Below are positions 15,795 through 25,557 of a stretch of 64,000 nt of DNA, piece by piece. The stretch lies in NCBI RefSeq assembly GCF_003258315.1, contig NZ_CP030032.1:1278001-1342000 (forward strand), written 5' to 3'. The stretch is from Bradymonas sediminis (lineage in GTDB: Bacteria > Myxococcota_A > Bradymonadia > Bradymonadales > Bradymonadaceae). The notes under the pieces are model-generated. The model saw only the letters and a list, made by a program, of their open reading frames with translations. It did no database searches and had not been told where the DNA came from. Position numbers and translations under genes: made by a program. Numbering within the stretch: position 1 is the stretch's first letter; every line of letters starts with the position of its first letter.

Positions 15795-18700
15795 GCGCCG
15801 AATATTCCGAGGACCAGCTTGTGCAGCAGACCACCGCCGACTTCCTCGCCGAGGAGCTCGGCTGGCGAAGTCTTATGGCGTGGCATGAGGAAACTTTAGG
15901 TCCAAATGGAACACTCGGGCGCAAGAATGAGAACGAGGTTGTGCTCACTCGCGAGCTCGAAGCCGCGTTGCGCAGGCTCAATCCCGGACTGCCCGATGTG
16001 GCCTATGATGAGGCCATCAACAAGCTCACAGTGACCCGTGCGACGAAGTCTCTATTTCAAACCAACCGCGAGATGACGGCCCTTATCCGCGACCGCGTAC
16101 CGGTCGAATTTAAGGATGAGAATGGCGAGTCGCGCGCGGAGCGGCTGCGTGTTATTGATTTCGACCAGCCCGAGAATAACGACTTCCTCGCGGTTCGTGA
16201 GTTATGGGTCCAGGGGAAGTATTACCGACGACGTCCGGATCTCATCGGCTTCGTCAACGGGCTGCCGCTGCTCTTTATCGAACTCAAGGCTCATTATAAA
16301 GATGTGCAAGTCGCCCATGACGATAATTTTAGCGATTATCAGGATACGATTCCGCACCTCTTCCACCATAACGCGTTGGTGATGCTCTCCAACGGTGACG
16401 AGGCGCGGGTGGGCACCTTCTCAAGCCCCTACGACTTCTTCCACGAGTGGAAACGCCTCGACGAAGACGAGACCGGCGTCGTCGATTGGGAGACCATGCT
16501 GCGCGGCATCTGCGAGAAGCAACGCTTTCTCGATATCGTCGAGAATTTCATTCATTTCGACGAGAGCCCCAGCGGCGGACCCATCAAAGCATTGGCCGCC
16601 AACCACCAATACCTCGGCGTGAACCGCGCCTTCGAGGCCGTCCAGGAGCGCGATGTCCGCGCGGGCAAGCTGGGCGTCTTCTGGCATACCCAGGGCAGCG
16701 GCAAATCCTATTCGATGTACTGGCTCGCCCAAAAAGTGCATCGCAAGGTGGCGGGATCATTCACCTTTATCATCGTCACCGACCGCGACGAGCTCGACAC
16801 CCAGATCGTAAATACCTTCGTCGGCTGCGGCGCTGTCGCCGAGGCCAAAGCCCCCATCGTCCACGCCAGCAGCCGCGCCGACCTAAAGAAGCTGCTCGCC
16901 GAGGACCACCGCTATATCTTCACGCTTATCCATAAGTTTGATGTCAACGAAACCGAGCCCTGCACGCTGCGCGACAATGTCATTGTCATCGCCGACGAAG
17001 CTCACCGTACTCAGAACGGCAAATTGGCCGAGGCAATGCGCCTCGCGCTTCCGAACGCCGCCTTTATCGCGTTCACCGGCACGCCGCTGATGGAGGGCCC
17101 CGAGGACCAACTCACCCGCGATACCTTTGGTTATTATGTCTCGCGCTACGACTTCAAACGTGCGGTGGACGACGGCGCAACGGTCAAACTCTTTTACGAT
17201 AACCGTGGCGAAAAACTCCAACTAGTCAGCGCTGATATCAACGAGCGTATGGCCGAAGAGTTGGAGAAACACGACCTCGAACCCGACCAAATCCAACGAC
17301 TCGAACAAGACCTCGCCCGCGACTATCATATCCTCACCAGCGACGAGCGCCTGGAGCGCGTCGCGCGAGATCTGGTTGCCCACTACGCGAGCCGGTGGGA
17401 GACCGGCAACGCGATGCTTATCTGTTTGGATAAGATCACTTGCGTGCGGATGTATAACCTCATCGAGAAGTTCTGGCTGGAGGAAACCGAGCGTCAGGCG
17501 CGTCGTGTACAGCAATTACGCGAAGACCGAAGCGCGTTGCCCACAAAGCTCGCCAACGTCACCGAAGACGACCGCGCACGCCTGCTCGCCGTCGCGGACG
17601 GGCATATTGAGCGTGGTGAAGCGAAGCTTGTCTGGCTCCAAGAAACCGAGACCTGCGTGGTCTTTAGCGAGGACCAAAACGAGGTTAAACACTTTAAGAA
17701 ATGGGGCCTCGACATCCTTCCACATCGGCAGAAACTGAAGGAGCGTGACCTCTCTGCCGAGTATAAAAATCAAGCGCACCCGTTTCGCCTGGCTATTGTC
17801 TGTGCGATGTGGCTAACGGGATTCGACGTCCCCCAATTGTCGACGCTCTATATCGACAAGCCAATGAAGGGGCATAACCTCATGCAGGCCATCGCCCGCG
17901 CTAACCGCAAGGCGCCTGGCAAAAACAATGGTTTGATCGTCGACTATAATGGGATGCTTAAAAGTCTGCGCGCCGCCTTGGCGAAATACGGCGATGGACC
18001 TGGGCCGGGAGGCGGCGCAGGCGAGAGTGATACCGCGCCGACCGTCAATCTCGATGAGCTCGAACAAGAACTCCAGATCGCGGTCGTCGACTGTGAAGCA
18101 CATCTTCAGGACTGCGGTTTCGATATTCAAAAGCTCGCCGACGCCGTCGGTTTTGCTAAACTGGCGCTATTAAGCAAGACGAACGAAGACTCTGCGGTCA
18201 ACGCCGTCTGTCAGACCGACGAGACCCGTGCGCGCTTTGAGGTTCTAGCCCGCGAAGTCTTCAAAAAGCGTAAAGCCTTGGTCGCTGAGCCCCAGCGCAT
18301 CACTCCCTATCGCAAGCGCGCCAACGCCATCGAGGCCATTTATAAGAAGCTCGAAGACAATAAGGCGGCGGCCGATATTAGTGAGGTGATGATGGCGCTC
18401 CACGGCATCGTCGGTGAGTCCATCACCCACGCTGGCGCGACCCGAATGCCCGGCGCCAAATCCGGCAAGGTCTATGATATCAGCCATATCGACTTCGACC
18501 GGCTCAAGTCGGAGTTCTCCAAGAATTCGAATAAAAATACCGCCGTCCAGTCGCTCAAAGACGCCATCGACAAGCGTCTTCAGCGCATGATTGCGCAGAA
18601 CCCGCTGCGCACCGACTTCTACAAGCGCTATTCGGCCATCATCGCGGATTACAATCGCGAGACCGACCGCGTCACCATTGAAGAGACCTTCGAAGAACTC

Positions 18701-19699
18701 GTTAAGCTTGTCGGTGAGATGGGAAAAGAGGAGCAACGCGCCATGCGCGAAGACCTCGATGAGGAGAACCTCGCCGTCTTCGACGTGCTCATCAAACAAA
18801 AAGACGACCTCGACACCCGCACCCGAAATCGCGTCAAAGAGATCGCCCGCGACCTGCTCGACCTTATAAAATCAAAACTCGGCGAGCTCGACCATTGGAA
18901 GGAAAAGCGCCAGACCCAGGCCCAGGTCAAAAGCCTGATCTACGACTATCTCTATAGCGAGGAGACCGGTCTGCCGATCGACGCTTATACCGAAGAAGAC
19001 GTCCAATCACTCGCCGAAGTCGTCTATCTGCACGTCTATCGGCAATACGAAAGCGCCGACGAAAATGTCTATGCCTCCGTCGCAAACGGCGGCCTCGGGC
19101 TCGCCGAATCATCGGTCTCAACCGTAACCTCGACCCATACACAATCGTCGAGTATCATCGCATTCCCCAGCGGAACCTCGACCTCGACCACCGCTTCCAA
19201 TCGTCAGCTCAATATCCTCCCTCACGCTAGGGTTGATCCGTTCGTCAACGCAGTCCCACTCCTCGACCTAAAGGTCGCCGCCGGCGGTTTCTCAACCGAA
19301 CAAGCCGTTTACGCCGTTGATGATTTCGATTGGGTCACTCTCGACGGCCAAACCCAACCCGCCCCCGGGCTTTTCGTCGCCCAGGTTATCGGCGAGTCGA
19401 TGAACCGCCGTATCCCCAACGGCGCCTGGTGTCTCTGGCGCGCCAACCCCGGCGGCACCCGGCGGGGCAAAGTCGTTCTGGCGCAACTTCGTGACATCAC
19501 CGATCCGGAACATGGTGGTCGTTATACCGTGAAGGTTTATGAGTCGGAGAAGGTGGCGGATGAGGAGGGTGGCTGGCGACATACGGTCGTGCGGCTGAAG
19601 CCGCAGTCGGATGATGCGGGGTTTGAGGTGATGGTTTTTGAGGGTGGGGAGGCAGGTGAGTTGCGGGTGGTGGCGGAGTTGGTGGCGGTTTTGGGGTGA
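15791..19699 (+). CDS. hsdR: Type I restriction endonuclease HsdR with C-terminal LexA/S24-like autoprotease domain
   Basis: 1302 aa. ATG 15791 overlaps the hsdS stop. The N-terminal PD-(D/E)xK nuclease shows RRRPDLIGFVNGLPLLFIEL then KAH. The SF2 motor shows Walker A HTQGSGKS, DEAH-type IADEAH, AFTGTPL and motif VI QAIARANR, with a helical HsdM-contact region beyond about 800. After a Ser/Thr-rich linker (about 1100-1146) comes an unexpected domain (about 1147-1290) with peptidase S24/LexA signatures: putative cleavage site VAAGGFS (Ala1164-Gly1165), VIGESMNRRIPNGAW with nucleophile Ser1203, and YTVKVYES with general base Lys1248. Spacings (39 and 45) resemble LexA (Ala84-Gly85, Ser119, Lys156). 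HsdR cleaves unmodified DNA after translocation; the added domain could allow self-cleavage tied to DNA damage. That role is inference; the fusion is directly visible. Confidence 0.93.
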   Translation: MSAEYSEDQLVQQTTADFLAEELGWRSLMAWHEETLGPNGTLGRKNENEVVLTRELEAALRRLNPGLPDVAYDEAINKLTVTRATKSLFQTNREMTALIRDRVPVEFKDENGESRAERLRVIDFDQPENNDFLAVRELWVQGKYYRRRPDLIGFVNGLPLLFIELKAHYKDVQVAHDDNFSDYQDTIPHLFHHNALVMLSNGDEARVGTFSSPYDFFHEWKRLDEDETGVVDWETMLRGICEKQRFLDIVENFIHFDESPSGGPIKALAANHQYLGVNRAFEAVQERDVRAGKLGVFWHTQGSGKSYSMYWLAQKVHRKVAGSFTFIIVTDRDELDTQIVNTFVGCGAVAEAKAPIVHASSRADLKKLLAEDHRYIFTLIHKFDVNETEPCTLRDNVIVIADEAHRTQNGKLAEAMRLALPNAAFIAFTGTPLMEGPEDQLTRDTFGYYVSRYDFKRAVDDGATVKLFYDNRGEKLQLVSADINERMAEELEKHDLEPDQIQRLEQDLARDYHILTSDERLERVARDLVAHYASRWETGNAMLICLDKITCVRMYNLIEKFWLEETERQARRVQQLREDRSALPTKLANVTEDDRARLLAVADGHIERGEAKLVWLQETETCVVFSEDQNEVKHFKKWGLDILPHRQKLKERDLSAEYKNQAHPFRLAIVCAMWLTGFDVPQLSTLYIDKPMKGHNLMQAIARANRKAPGKNNGLIVDYNGMLKSLRAALAKYGDGPGPGGGAGESDTAPTVNLDELEQELQIAVVDCEAHLQDCGFDIQKLADAVGFAKLALLSKTNEDSAVNAVCQTDETRARFEVLAREVFKKRKALVAEPQRITPYRKRANAIEAIYKKLEDNKAAADISEVMMALHGIVGESITHAGATRMPGAKSGKVYDISHIDFDRLKSEFSKNSNKNTAVQSLKDAIDKRLQRMIAQNPLRTDFYKRYSAIIADYNRETDRVTIEETFEELVKLVGEMGKEEQRAMREDLDEENLAVFDVLIKQKDDLDTRTRNRVKEIARDLLDLIKSKLGELDHWKEKRQTQAQVKSLIYDYLYSEETGLPIDAYTEEDVQSLAEVVYLHVYRQYESADENVYASVANGGLGLAESSVSTVTSTHTQSSSIIAFPSGTSTSTTASNRQLNILPHARVDPFVNAVPLLDLKVAAGGFSTEQAVYAVDDFDWVTLDGQTQPAPGLFVAQVIGESMNRRIPNGAWCLWRANPGGTRRGKVVLAQLRDITDPEHGGRYTVKVYESEKVADEEGGWRHTVVRLKPQSDDAGFEVMVFEGGEAGELRVVAELVAVLG

Positions 19700-19831
19700 G
19701 TGGGCAATGTTTTGGGTAGAGACAAATGTAGTTGCTTCGACATAACCGCCGAAGTTTTGTGAGTATCGATTCGGTAATATGTGGTCAAATCCAAACGGCA
19801 GCGTTTAAGGCGCTGGGGTTGAGTTAATGAA

Positions 19832-20608
19832 ATGCTGAAGCGTGAGTTGCTTGATGATATGTACTGCCAGGGGGTCTCTTTTATCATTACTGATAAGGGC
19901 AAACTGGCTCGAACGATCGCGCTGATACTTGTTCAAGAATATACCGTGGCAAGGGATATTATAACCGGCAGTGTGTGCAAAAATAGCGTTGCAGAAATGC
20001 CCATCGATATGGATGAAATCGAAGACATTATTACCCGCCGACTGAAGCCACCGGACGTTTTCCACCGGGATGGTTTTCTCTTCCAACTGATAATGTGGTT
20101 GGCGGCACATCTTGATCTTGATGATGGTGACTTGGTTGCATTGCCACATACACAAGCTTCAGCAAAAGGTCAGGACTCGCTTATTATTCACCGCGCGGAT
20201 GAGGCTGTGATTGCGTTGTCAATTTGCGAAGACAAAGCGACTAAAAATCCACGGAGTGTTGTCCGAGACGATGTTTGGCCAGAAATTAAAGACTATGAGG
20301 CAGGGGGCAGGCGAGATGAACTTCGTTCGAGTATTATCGCTACTCTTGGGTCGAGCGGCATGAAACAGGAAGAAGCGATATCTCTCGTTCGCCGCATCTC
20401 GTGGGAAGGTCGTCGAAGGTATCGGGTGCGCATTACATTAGAAAAAGAACGTCGCAAAGGCCTCTTTAAGGGTTTTGACACACTTGTTCCCGGACTAGTT
20501 GATCGTAGACGCGGTGAGACGGTTCAAATCCCAGAACTGAGGGGGTGGATGACTGATTTCGCTAATAAAGTTGAAAACGAGCTCCGCGAATACGCCCAAG
20601 GGAAATGA
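19832..20608 (+). CDS. HamA-like (DUF1837-type) nuclease of a Hachiman-like system
   Basis: 258 aa. A predicted alpha/beta nuclease core carries the E-x-K signature in LSICEDKATKNPR (E133, K135), with an upstream acidic region (DLDDGDLVALPHT) and a following Asp/Glu helix (VRDDVWPEIKDYEAGGRRDE). The order and size match DUF1837/HamA proteins, the effector nucleases of Hachiman, which degrade DNA when released by their helicase. The next gene is a Ski2-like helicase starting one nucleotide after this stop, exactly the hamA-hamB arrangement. The start codon at 19832 lacks a strong ribosome-binding site, so the N-terminus is uncertain. GC is low, like the helicase and unlike hsdR. AbpA-like or another nuclease of a nuclease-helicase pair remains possible. 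Confidence 0.65.
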   Translation: MLKRELLDDMYCQGVSFIITDKGKLARTIALILVQEYTVARDIITGSVCKNSVAEMPIDMDEIEDIITRRLKPPDVFHRDGFLFQLIMWLAAHLDLDDGDLVALPHTQASAKGQDSLIIHRADEAVIALSICEDKATKNPRSVVRDDVWPEIKDYEAGGRRDELRSSIIATLGSSGMKQEEAISLVRRISWEGRRRYRVRITLEKERRKGLFKGFDTLVPGLVDRRRGETVQIPELRGWMTDFANKVENELREYAQGK

Positions 20609-20609
20609 T

Positions 20610-23600
20610 ATGTTCGATTCTGAGACAGTCCGACTTATCCAAGATGCCGAACCGTTGGAGGGGCTAGATATCGAAAAGCTTCCTCAACTTCTAACCGAGG
20701 CATATGCGAAAGTAGTTGCGGCTCGCTTAGGGGCTGTCGAATTGACTGATGAGCGCCGCGACGCAAAGTGGGCCGAGTCGCTGGAGACACTTCGTCGACT
20801 TGCCGATACCTATGAGGGATTCTCCATCTTTCTTCCTGAGGAGAATCCGCATCGTGAATCCTGTGCGTTTGTGGCCGGTGCTGCTCATCATACACTTAGT
20901 CAAGCTCGGCTGATTGAAGCTCGCGTTGCTGGGCTTGATACAAAAACACCATCACTATCGGCCAATGGTATCGGTTCAGAGGTCGCGGCATGTCTGTTAT
21001 TCCTTCTTGCTGGTCAACAGGCGGACGCTGCTGAAATTGCGAAACTCTTCAATCATCCAAAAAATGGTCGTTATGAGTCGCAAGTATTAAACTATCTTTC
21101 CGCACTCGCATCTGGCGATGGAGGGCAACTTCAATGGATTATAAACGAGAATTCAATCGGCGTTCATGACGATATTGTACCTGATTATCTACAAGGAGCT
21201 GCTGAAGCGTTGTGGGCGAAGATCGCACACAGTCTTCGTTTGATGTCATATATTGTGATGGGGATTGAGAACCGTGAAAGTCCGTTCGACGTGCTTGATT
21301 CTGTTCTTAAAACAATATCTGCCGCACAAAGAAAAGTCCCGATAGAAGACATTAGTCTTGTTGTTCGCCCGAGTTTGGCGGGTCCTTATCATTTCGCTAA
21401 ATTAGTTCGCGAAGTTTTCAATAATTTACTAAATACTGCAGTTATCCGTGTTCCGCCGCCTACCGGTGTTGAGTCGGGGGAGTGGAATAGGTTCCTTCGC
21501 TCTTTCGCATTACGGCGCCCGTTTATTTGGCGGAACCATGCGAACGCATTTTTCAACGGCTTTCTCGAACCTGGTTGTTCGTTTGTTCTGACTTTCCCGA
21601 CGGGCGCTGGCAAAACAACAGTGACCGAGCTTCGGATTGCAGCGGAGCTTATGCGAGGACGTAAGGTTGTATATCTTGCGCCGACGAGAGCCCTCGTTAA
21701 TCAAGTCTCGCAAGAACTTTCAGAGCGTCTCAAACCAATTGCAAAGTCGGTCGTTCGTGGAGGTTTTGGGGAGGATTTCGGAGAAATTACAACTGGCCGT
21801 GTGTTCGTTCAAACGCCTGAGCAATGTCTGGCCTATCTGTCCTTCGATGAGAATGTACATTCAGATTTGGGTTTGGTCGTTGTGGACGAAGCCCATCAAA
21901 TCTCGGGTGAATTGCCCGCGAACGATGGTTCGGAACGGCTACCCGGACGACGGTCGATGGATGCTATGTGGACGCTTCTTTTGCTTCAGCAGCGGTCGTC
22001 CGAGGCCGATATTATTCTGATCTCAGCCATGGTTAGTAACGGATCAAAATTGGCCGATTGGTTAGGCGATACTACTCAACGGCCCGCAAGCGTACTGGAA
22101 GCGCCTTGGAAACCTACGAGACAAGTACGTGGAGTGGTCGCTTATGAGGCTAACGATATTCAACGACTCAATAATATACTTAACGTCAGAAAACAGACCA
22201 CAGGAAAGAAAACACCAGGAAAGGCAGATAAGTCTGGGGTGGAGGCACAGCCGTTGGGGTTATTTTGTCATACACAAGTTTGGGATACGGCTAGTAGTTT
22301 TGCCAAATTCCCGCTCCTTCCAGAAACTGTGCCGCTAGCTGTAAATAGGCACTGGGGTGTTACTGCAAATAGAAATCAGGTTGCTGGGCGCTTGCTTGCT
22401 GCGATGGTGAATGCCGCCATGCGCCCGATCGTCTTTACCCAGCAAATTGGCTACACAAAAAATATTGCCAAAGTCGCTTGTTCGATACACCAGTCTGCGG
22501 GCATCCCAGAAATAGTCGTCACATCCAAAGAAAAATCGCTATTTAACGCCGCAGCACTCGAACTGGGAGGCGCTCAATTCGTCGAAGGCCTGGTTGAAGG
22601 GCGCATCGGAGTTCATCACGGACTGTTGTTGTGGCCGGAACGAATGGCAGTTGAGTCAGCGTTCCGGAGATCAGATGGCTTGGTTGCACTAGTCGCCACG
22701 CCAACAGTTGCACAAGGAATCAACCTCCCGGCTGAGGCAGTTGTGATTGCCGGTGATGATCGATGGACTGATGACATTGAGAGAGGTGGTATGCAGCCGA
22801 TGGCAGTGCATGAACTTCTGAACGCGGCTGGTCGCGCGGGGCGTGCAGGTCATTATGCACATGGCATTGTGATTAATTTGCCTGGAAAGGTCTTAACGAT
22901 CGAGGATAAAAATGCTGGATACGAGATCAATCATTTCAATCATGTCATGTCGTTATTTGGGTTGCCCGACCAATGTCTGGATGTGATTGATCCGATTACT
23001 CAAGTTATTGACCGAATCGAATCGGCTGGACTGGATTCCGACGTGAGCAACTATCTCGTTCGAAGGGCCGCTGGAATTCCTGAAGACCAACTCGTTCGTA
23101 TCTTTAATGCCGCACTGGGCAATGTAACAACGTCTGATCGAGAAGCCCGAGCCATCCATCAGGCAAGGCTTTTGCGAAAATTTGGTGCTGTTCTCGACGA
23201 CGAACAGGAGGACAAAAAAGAACAGAATTATGAACAATGGCGTGAGTTCGCGAGCGAGGTCGGTATTTCGCCAGTTATTTTAGCCGATATAGCTGCGGCA
23301 ATTCCATCCCAAGAGTCTGTCGCCACTTGGAGCTTTAAAAGCTTGCTAGACTTTGTACTGCGAAGAGTCGTGCATCACCTTTTTGCAATGGTGAATCCTG
23401 ATAGCTCTGGGCTTGAACGTATCATCCCTCAGGCACACACTGGTCACGGTTGGCGCAAGAAGTTTACCGAGAGCTATTCTGAGTGGGAGAGTCGGTGGCG
23501 CGCGATCATTCCGAGTGTATTAACCGCTTGGATGGCGGGCAATCCGATTGCAGACATCGGGAACTCACTTCATACTGCTCGCGGTGCGAATAAAAAGGTT

Positions 23601-23942
23601 AATGCTGTTCATCTCGGACGACGTTTTGCGTTACATTCAGCATCGAGCGTCGCCTATGGCGCTTCAGTTGTGATTCGCATATTCGAGAAGGTTCTTGGAG
23701 ATGGTATTCCCTTTGTCTTGAGATCACAGCTACAGTTAGTCTCAGGATGTGTCAGGGAAGGTTTCGACGACCCAGACAAACTATTGTTATTCTGGAGTTT
23801 GCGCCGTTATAACGGCTTGTATCCTCGAGTATTGGTTCACCGTGAGTTTGCAAGCATTCAGTCTAAACTTCCCAATTGGATTGACATGCCCGAGGTGGAG
23901 GAGCGCCGCAGCCATATCCAGAAGGTTTGGTCTGCTAAATGA
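20610..23942 (+). CDS. HamB-like Ski2-type DEAH-box helicase
   Basis: 1110 aa. ATG 20610 follows the hamA-like stop by one base and has AAGGGA upstream. A helical N-terminal region (1-300) precedes an SF2 helicase: motif I FPTGAGKTT (about 330-338), APTRALVNQ, motif II VVVDEAH (about 424), motif III LISAM, motif IV-V VATPTVAQGINLPAE and motif VI NAAGRAGRAGH. The Q/GRAGR and INLPAE forms are typical of Ski2/Hel308-like enzymes. The C-terminal 400 residues are helical. In Hachiman the HamB helicase senses damaged or free DNA and restrains the HamA nuclease. The assignment rests on architecture and gene order. The gene ends about 60 bp before the right-hand direct repeat. Confidence 0.75.
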   Translation: MFDSETVRLIQDAEPLEGLDIEKLPQLLTEAYAKVVAARLGAVELTDERRDAKWAESLETLRRLADTYEGFSIFLPEENPHRESCAFVAGAAHHTLSQARLIEARVAGLDTKTPSLSANGIGSEVAACLLFLLAGQQADAAEIAKLFNHPKNGRYESQVLNYLSALASGDGGQLQWIINENSIGVHDDIVPDYLQGAAEALWAKIAHSLRLMSYIVMGIENRESPFDVLDSVLKTISAAQRKVPIEDISLVVRPSLAGPYHFAKLVREVFNNLLNTAVIRVPPPTGVESGEWNRFLRSFALRRPFIWRNHANAFFNGFLEPGCSFVLTFPTGAGKTTVTELRIAAELMRGRKVVYLAPTRALVNQVSQELSERLKPIAKSVVRGGFGEDFGEITTGRVFVQTPEQCLAYLSFDENVHSDLGLVVVDEAHQISGELPANDGSERLPGRRSMDAMWTLLLLQQRSSEADIILISAMVSNGSKLADWLGDTTQRPASVLEAPWKPTRQVRGVVAYEANDIQRLNNILNVRKQTTGKKTPGKADKSGVEAQPLGLFCHTQVWDTASSFAKFPLLPETVPLAVNRHWGVTANRNQVAGRLLAAMVNAAMRPIVFTQQIGYTKNIAKVACSIHQSAGIPEIVVTSKEKSLFNAAALELGGAQFVEGLVEGRIGVHHGLLLWPERMAVESAFRRSDGLVALVATPTVAQGINLPAEAVVIAGDDRWTDDIERGGMQPMAVHELLNAAGRAGRAGHYAHGIVINLPGKVLTIEDKNAGYEINHFNHVMSLFGLPDQCLDVIDPITQVIDRIESAGLDSDVSNYLVRRAAGIPEDQLVRIFNAALGNVTTSDREARAIHQARLLRKFGAVLDDEQEDKKEQNYEQWREFASEVGISPVILADIAAAIPSQESVATWSFKSLLDFVLRRVVHHLFAMVNPDSSGLERIIPQAHTGHGWRKKFTESYSEWESRWRAIIPSVLTAWMAGNPIADIGNSLHTARGANKKVNAVHLGRRFALHSASSVAYGASVVIRIFEKVLGDGIPFVLRSQLQLVSGCVREGFDDPDKLLLFWSLRRYNGLYPRVLVHREFASIQSKLPNWIDMPEVEERRSHIQKVWSAK

Positions 23943-24002
23943 AGGATAAGAGAAATAGTGGCGTTGCTTCGAGCTAGCGGACACTCACTTTGGGCTGTAT
24001 CG

Positions 24003-24430
24003 GCCATTTCGAACATGCTCGGCGCGACGCTCCGGGCACCCTCATCGAGCTGGCCATCCTGGACGTCGACGAGTTCAAGAAGGTCAACGACACCCACGGC
24101 CACCTGGTCGGCGACCAGATCCTGCGCGCCCTCGCCGACGCCCTGCAGGCCGACTTCCCCGACGCCATCGCCACCGGCCGGCTCGGCGGCGAAGAGTTTA
24201 TCGTCGCCGCCCTCACGCGCGGCCACGCTCAGCTCGCCGGGGCGCTGCGCGAGATGCTCCAGGCGTTCGGCGCGCATCAATTCACCACCGACACGGCGAC
24301 CTTTTCGGTCACGTTCAGCGCCGGCGTGGCGCGGCTGGGCGAGAGCGAGGATGTCTACGCGGCCATCGAGCGGGCGGATGCGGGGCTTTATGAGGCGAAG
24401 CGCGGTGGGCGGGCGCGGGTGGTGGGGTAG
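24003..24430 (+). pseudogene. 5'-truncated GGDEF-domain gene (copy of the 6712-7139 segment)
   Basis: It encodes nearly all of a GGDEF domain (HARRDAPGTLIELAILDVDE ... GRLGGEEFIV ... ADAGLYEAKRGG) but lacks the PAS and GAF parts. It has no credible start: the sequence just before (23943-24002) is unrelated to the full gene. Numerous synonymous and some conservative changes separate it from the intact gene, so the duplication is not very recent, or the copy came from a relative. It could be expressed as a stand-alone cyclase domain from an alternative start, but I see no ribosome-binding site. Confidence 0.85.
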
Positions 24431-24643
24431 GCGGGGAAGGACGCATCTTGCTATTACCTTCTATTCCACCACCCAGTTGACGCCCCACACCCCTCCGAAT
24501 TACTCTCACCGAGCATTCACACATCAGTCCTCAGCAGTAGAGCGCAAAACCCGCCCACGCGGGCCCAACGCTCTTGAGAGTGGGAAACGCGTAACCTCGA
24601 ATGGGCCGCGTGACGCGGCAAAATTACTGCGATGGAGACGAGT

Positions 24644-25495
24644 ATGATGCACCCACGGTTGGGCGATAATTTGAATATGTATCGGTTTGGGATCGGGTCG
24701 ATCTTCTTTGCGCTGGAGGAGGTCGAGTCCCTGGCGCAGGCGGCGGGCGAGGCGGAGCTGGAAGCCCGTTGCGCCCACGGGCGCGATAAAGCGCGGGCCG
24801 CGCGCCAGCTCCAATTCGACTGGGCGCGGCGCGACCGCAGCCGGCGCCTGGCGCGCCCCGAGGCGGTCGAGCGCGACCAGCAGGTCGACCGCACGCTGAG
24901 CCAGATCTACGGCAATATCAAGAATTTCGCGGGGATGGAACGCGAGTCGCCAGTGCGCGAGACCGCGCGGCGCATGCAGGCCCAGCTCTTTCCGTTCGGG
25001 GTTTTCGAGATCACCAGCAAGACCTTCGAAGAGGAGCATAGCGCGGTCAAAGAGCTTCTGCGCCGGCTGCGCGCCGATTTTGCCGTCGAACTCGGCCAGC
25101 TCGCGCTCGAGCCGCTGGTCGACGACCTGGAGTGGCTTAACGCCCGATTCGGCGAGGAACTGCAGACCGGCGAGCGGCTGACTTGGGATGAGGTGCAGGC
25201 CGCGGTCAGCGAGGCCGAAGAGGCCTTCTATAAGGTGGTCTTCGATATCTTTGGGCGCACGCTCGATGACCCCGCCCGCCGCGACGCGCTGCTCGCTCCG
25301 ATCTCGGTGCAGAACGAGCGCATCGGTCAATATATGAAGCGTCGTGGGAGTGTGCCGAAGGTCGACCCGGGAACCGGGGCGGTGGTCGAGGGCGAGGTGA
25401 TCGACGAGGCGGACACGCCGATTGAAGCGGATATCAACGCGCCCCATGACACTCAGGACCACGTGACTCCCGAGCCGGCGCCGGTCGCCGAATAA
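24644..25495 (+). CDS. Helical protein of unknown function, copy 2 (283 aa)
   Basis: Same length and start context (GGAG before ATG 24644) as the gene at 7349-8200, with about 15 substitutions in 287 codons (for example ILFALEEVEALAQS to IFFALEEVESLAQA). Most changes fall in the acidic C-terminal tail, and the helical core is conserved. Both copies are intact, so purifying selection or recent duplication has kept them. The leader hairpins and the downstream terminator are duplicated too. Function unknown. Confidence 0.8.
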   Translation: MMHPRLGDNLNMYRFGIGSIFFALEEVESLAQAAGEAELEARCAHGRDKARAARQLQFDWARRDRSRRLARPEAVERDQQVDRTLSQIYGNIKNFAGMERESPVRETARRMQAQLFPFGVFEITSKTFEEEHSAVKELLRRLRADFAVELGQLALEPLVDDLEWLNARFGEELQTGERLTWDEVQAAVSEAEEAFYKVVFDIFGRTLDDPARRDALLAPISVQNERIGQYMKRRGSVPKVDPGTGAVVEGEVIDEADTPIEADINAPHDTQDHVTPEPAPVAE

Positions 25496-25508
25496 TCTCC
25501 TGCCTTGC

Positions 25509-25557
25509 GCGCGGCTCGGCCTGCTTTGTTTTGGGGGCCGTGCCGCGCTGTTTTATG
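25509..25557 (+). terminator. Terminator after 283-aa gene copy 2
   Basis: GCGCGGCTCGGCC pairs with GGCCGTGCCGCGC (one mismatch compared with the perfect stem after copy 1), then TGTTTTAT. Confidence 0.7.

Noticed and set aside
8690-23942. Integrative element or prophage with attachment sites
   Set aside because: No integrase, recombinase, tRNA target or phage structural gene; the borders are duplicated gene tails instead.
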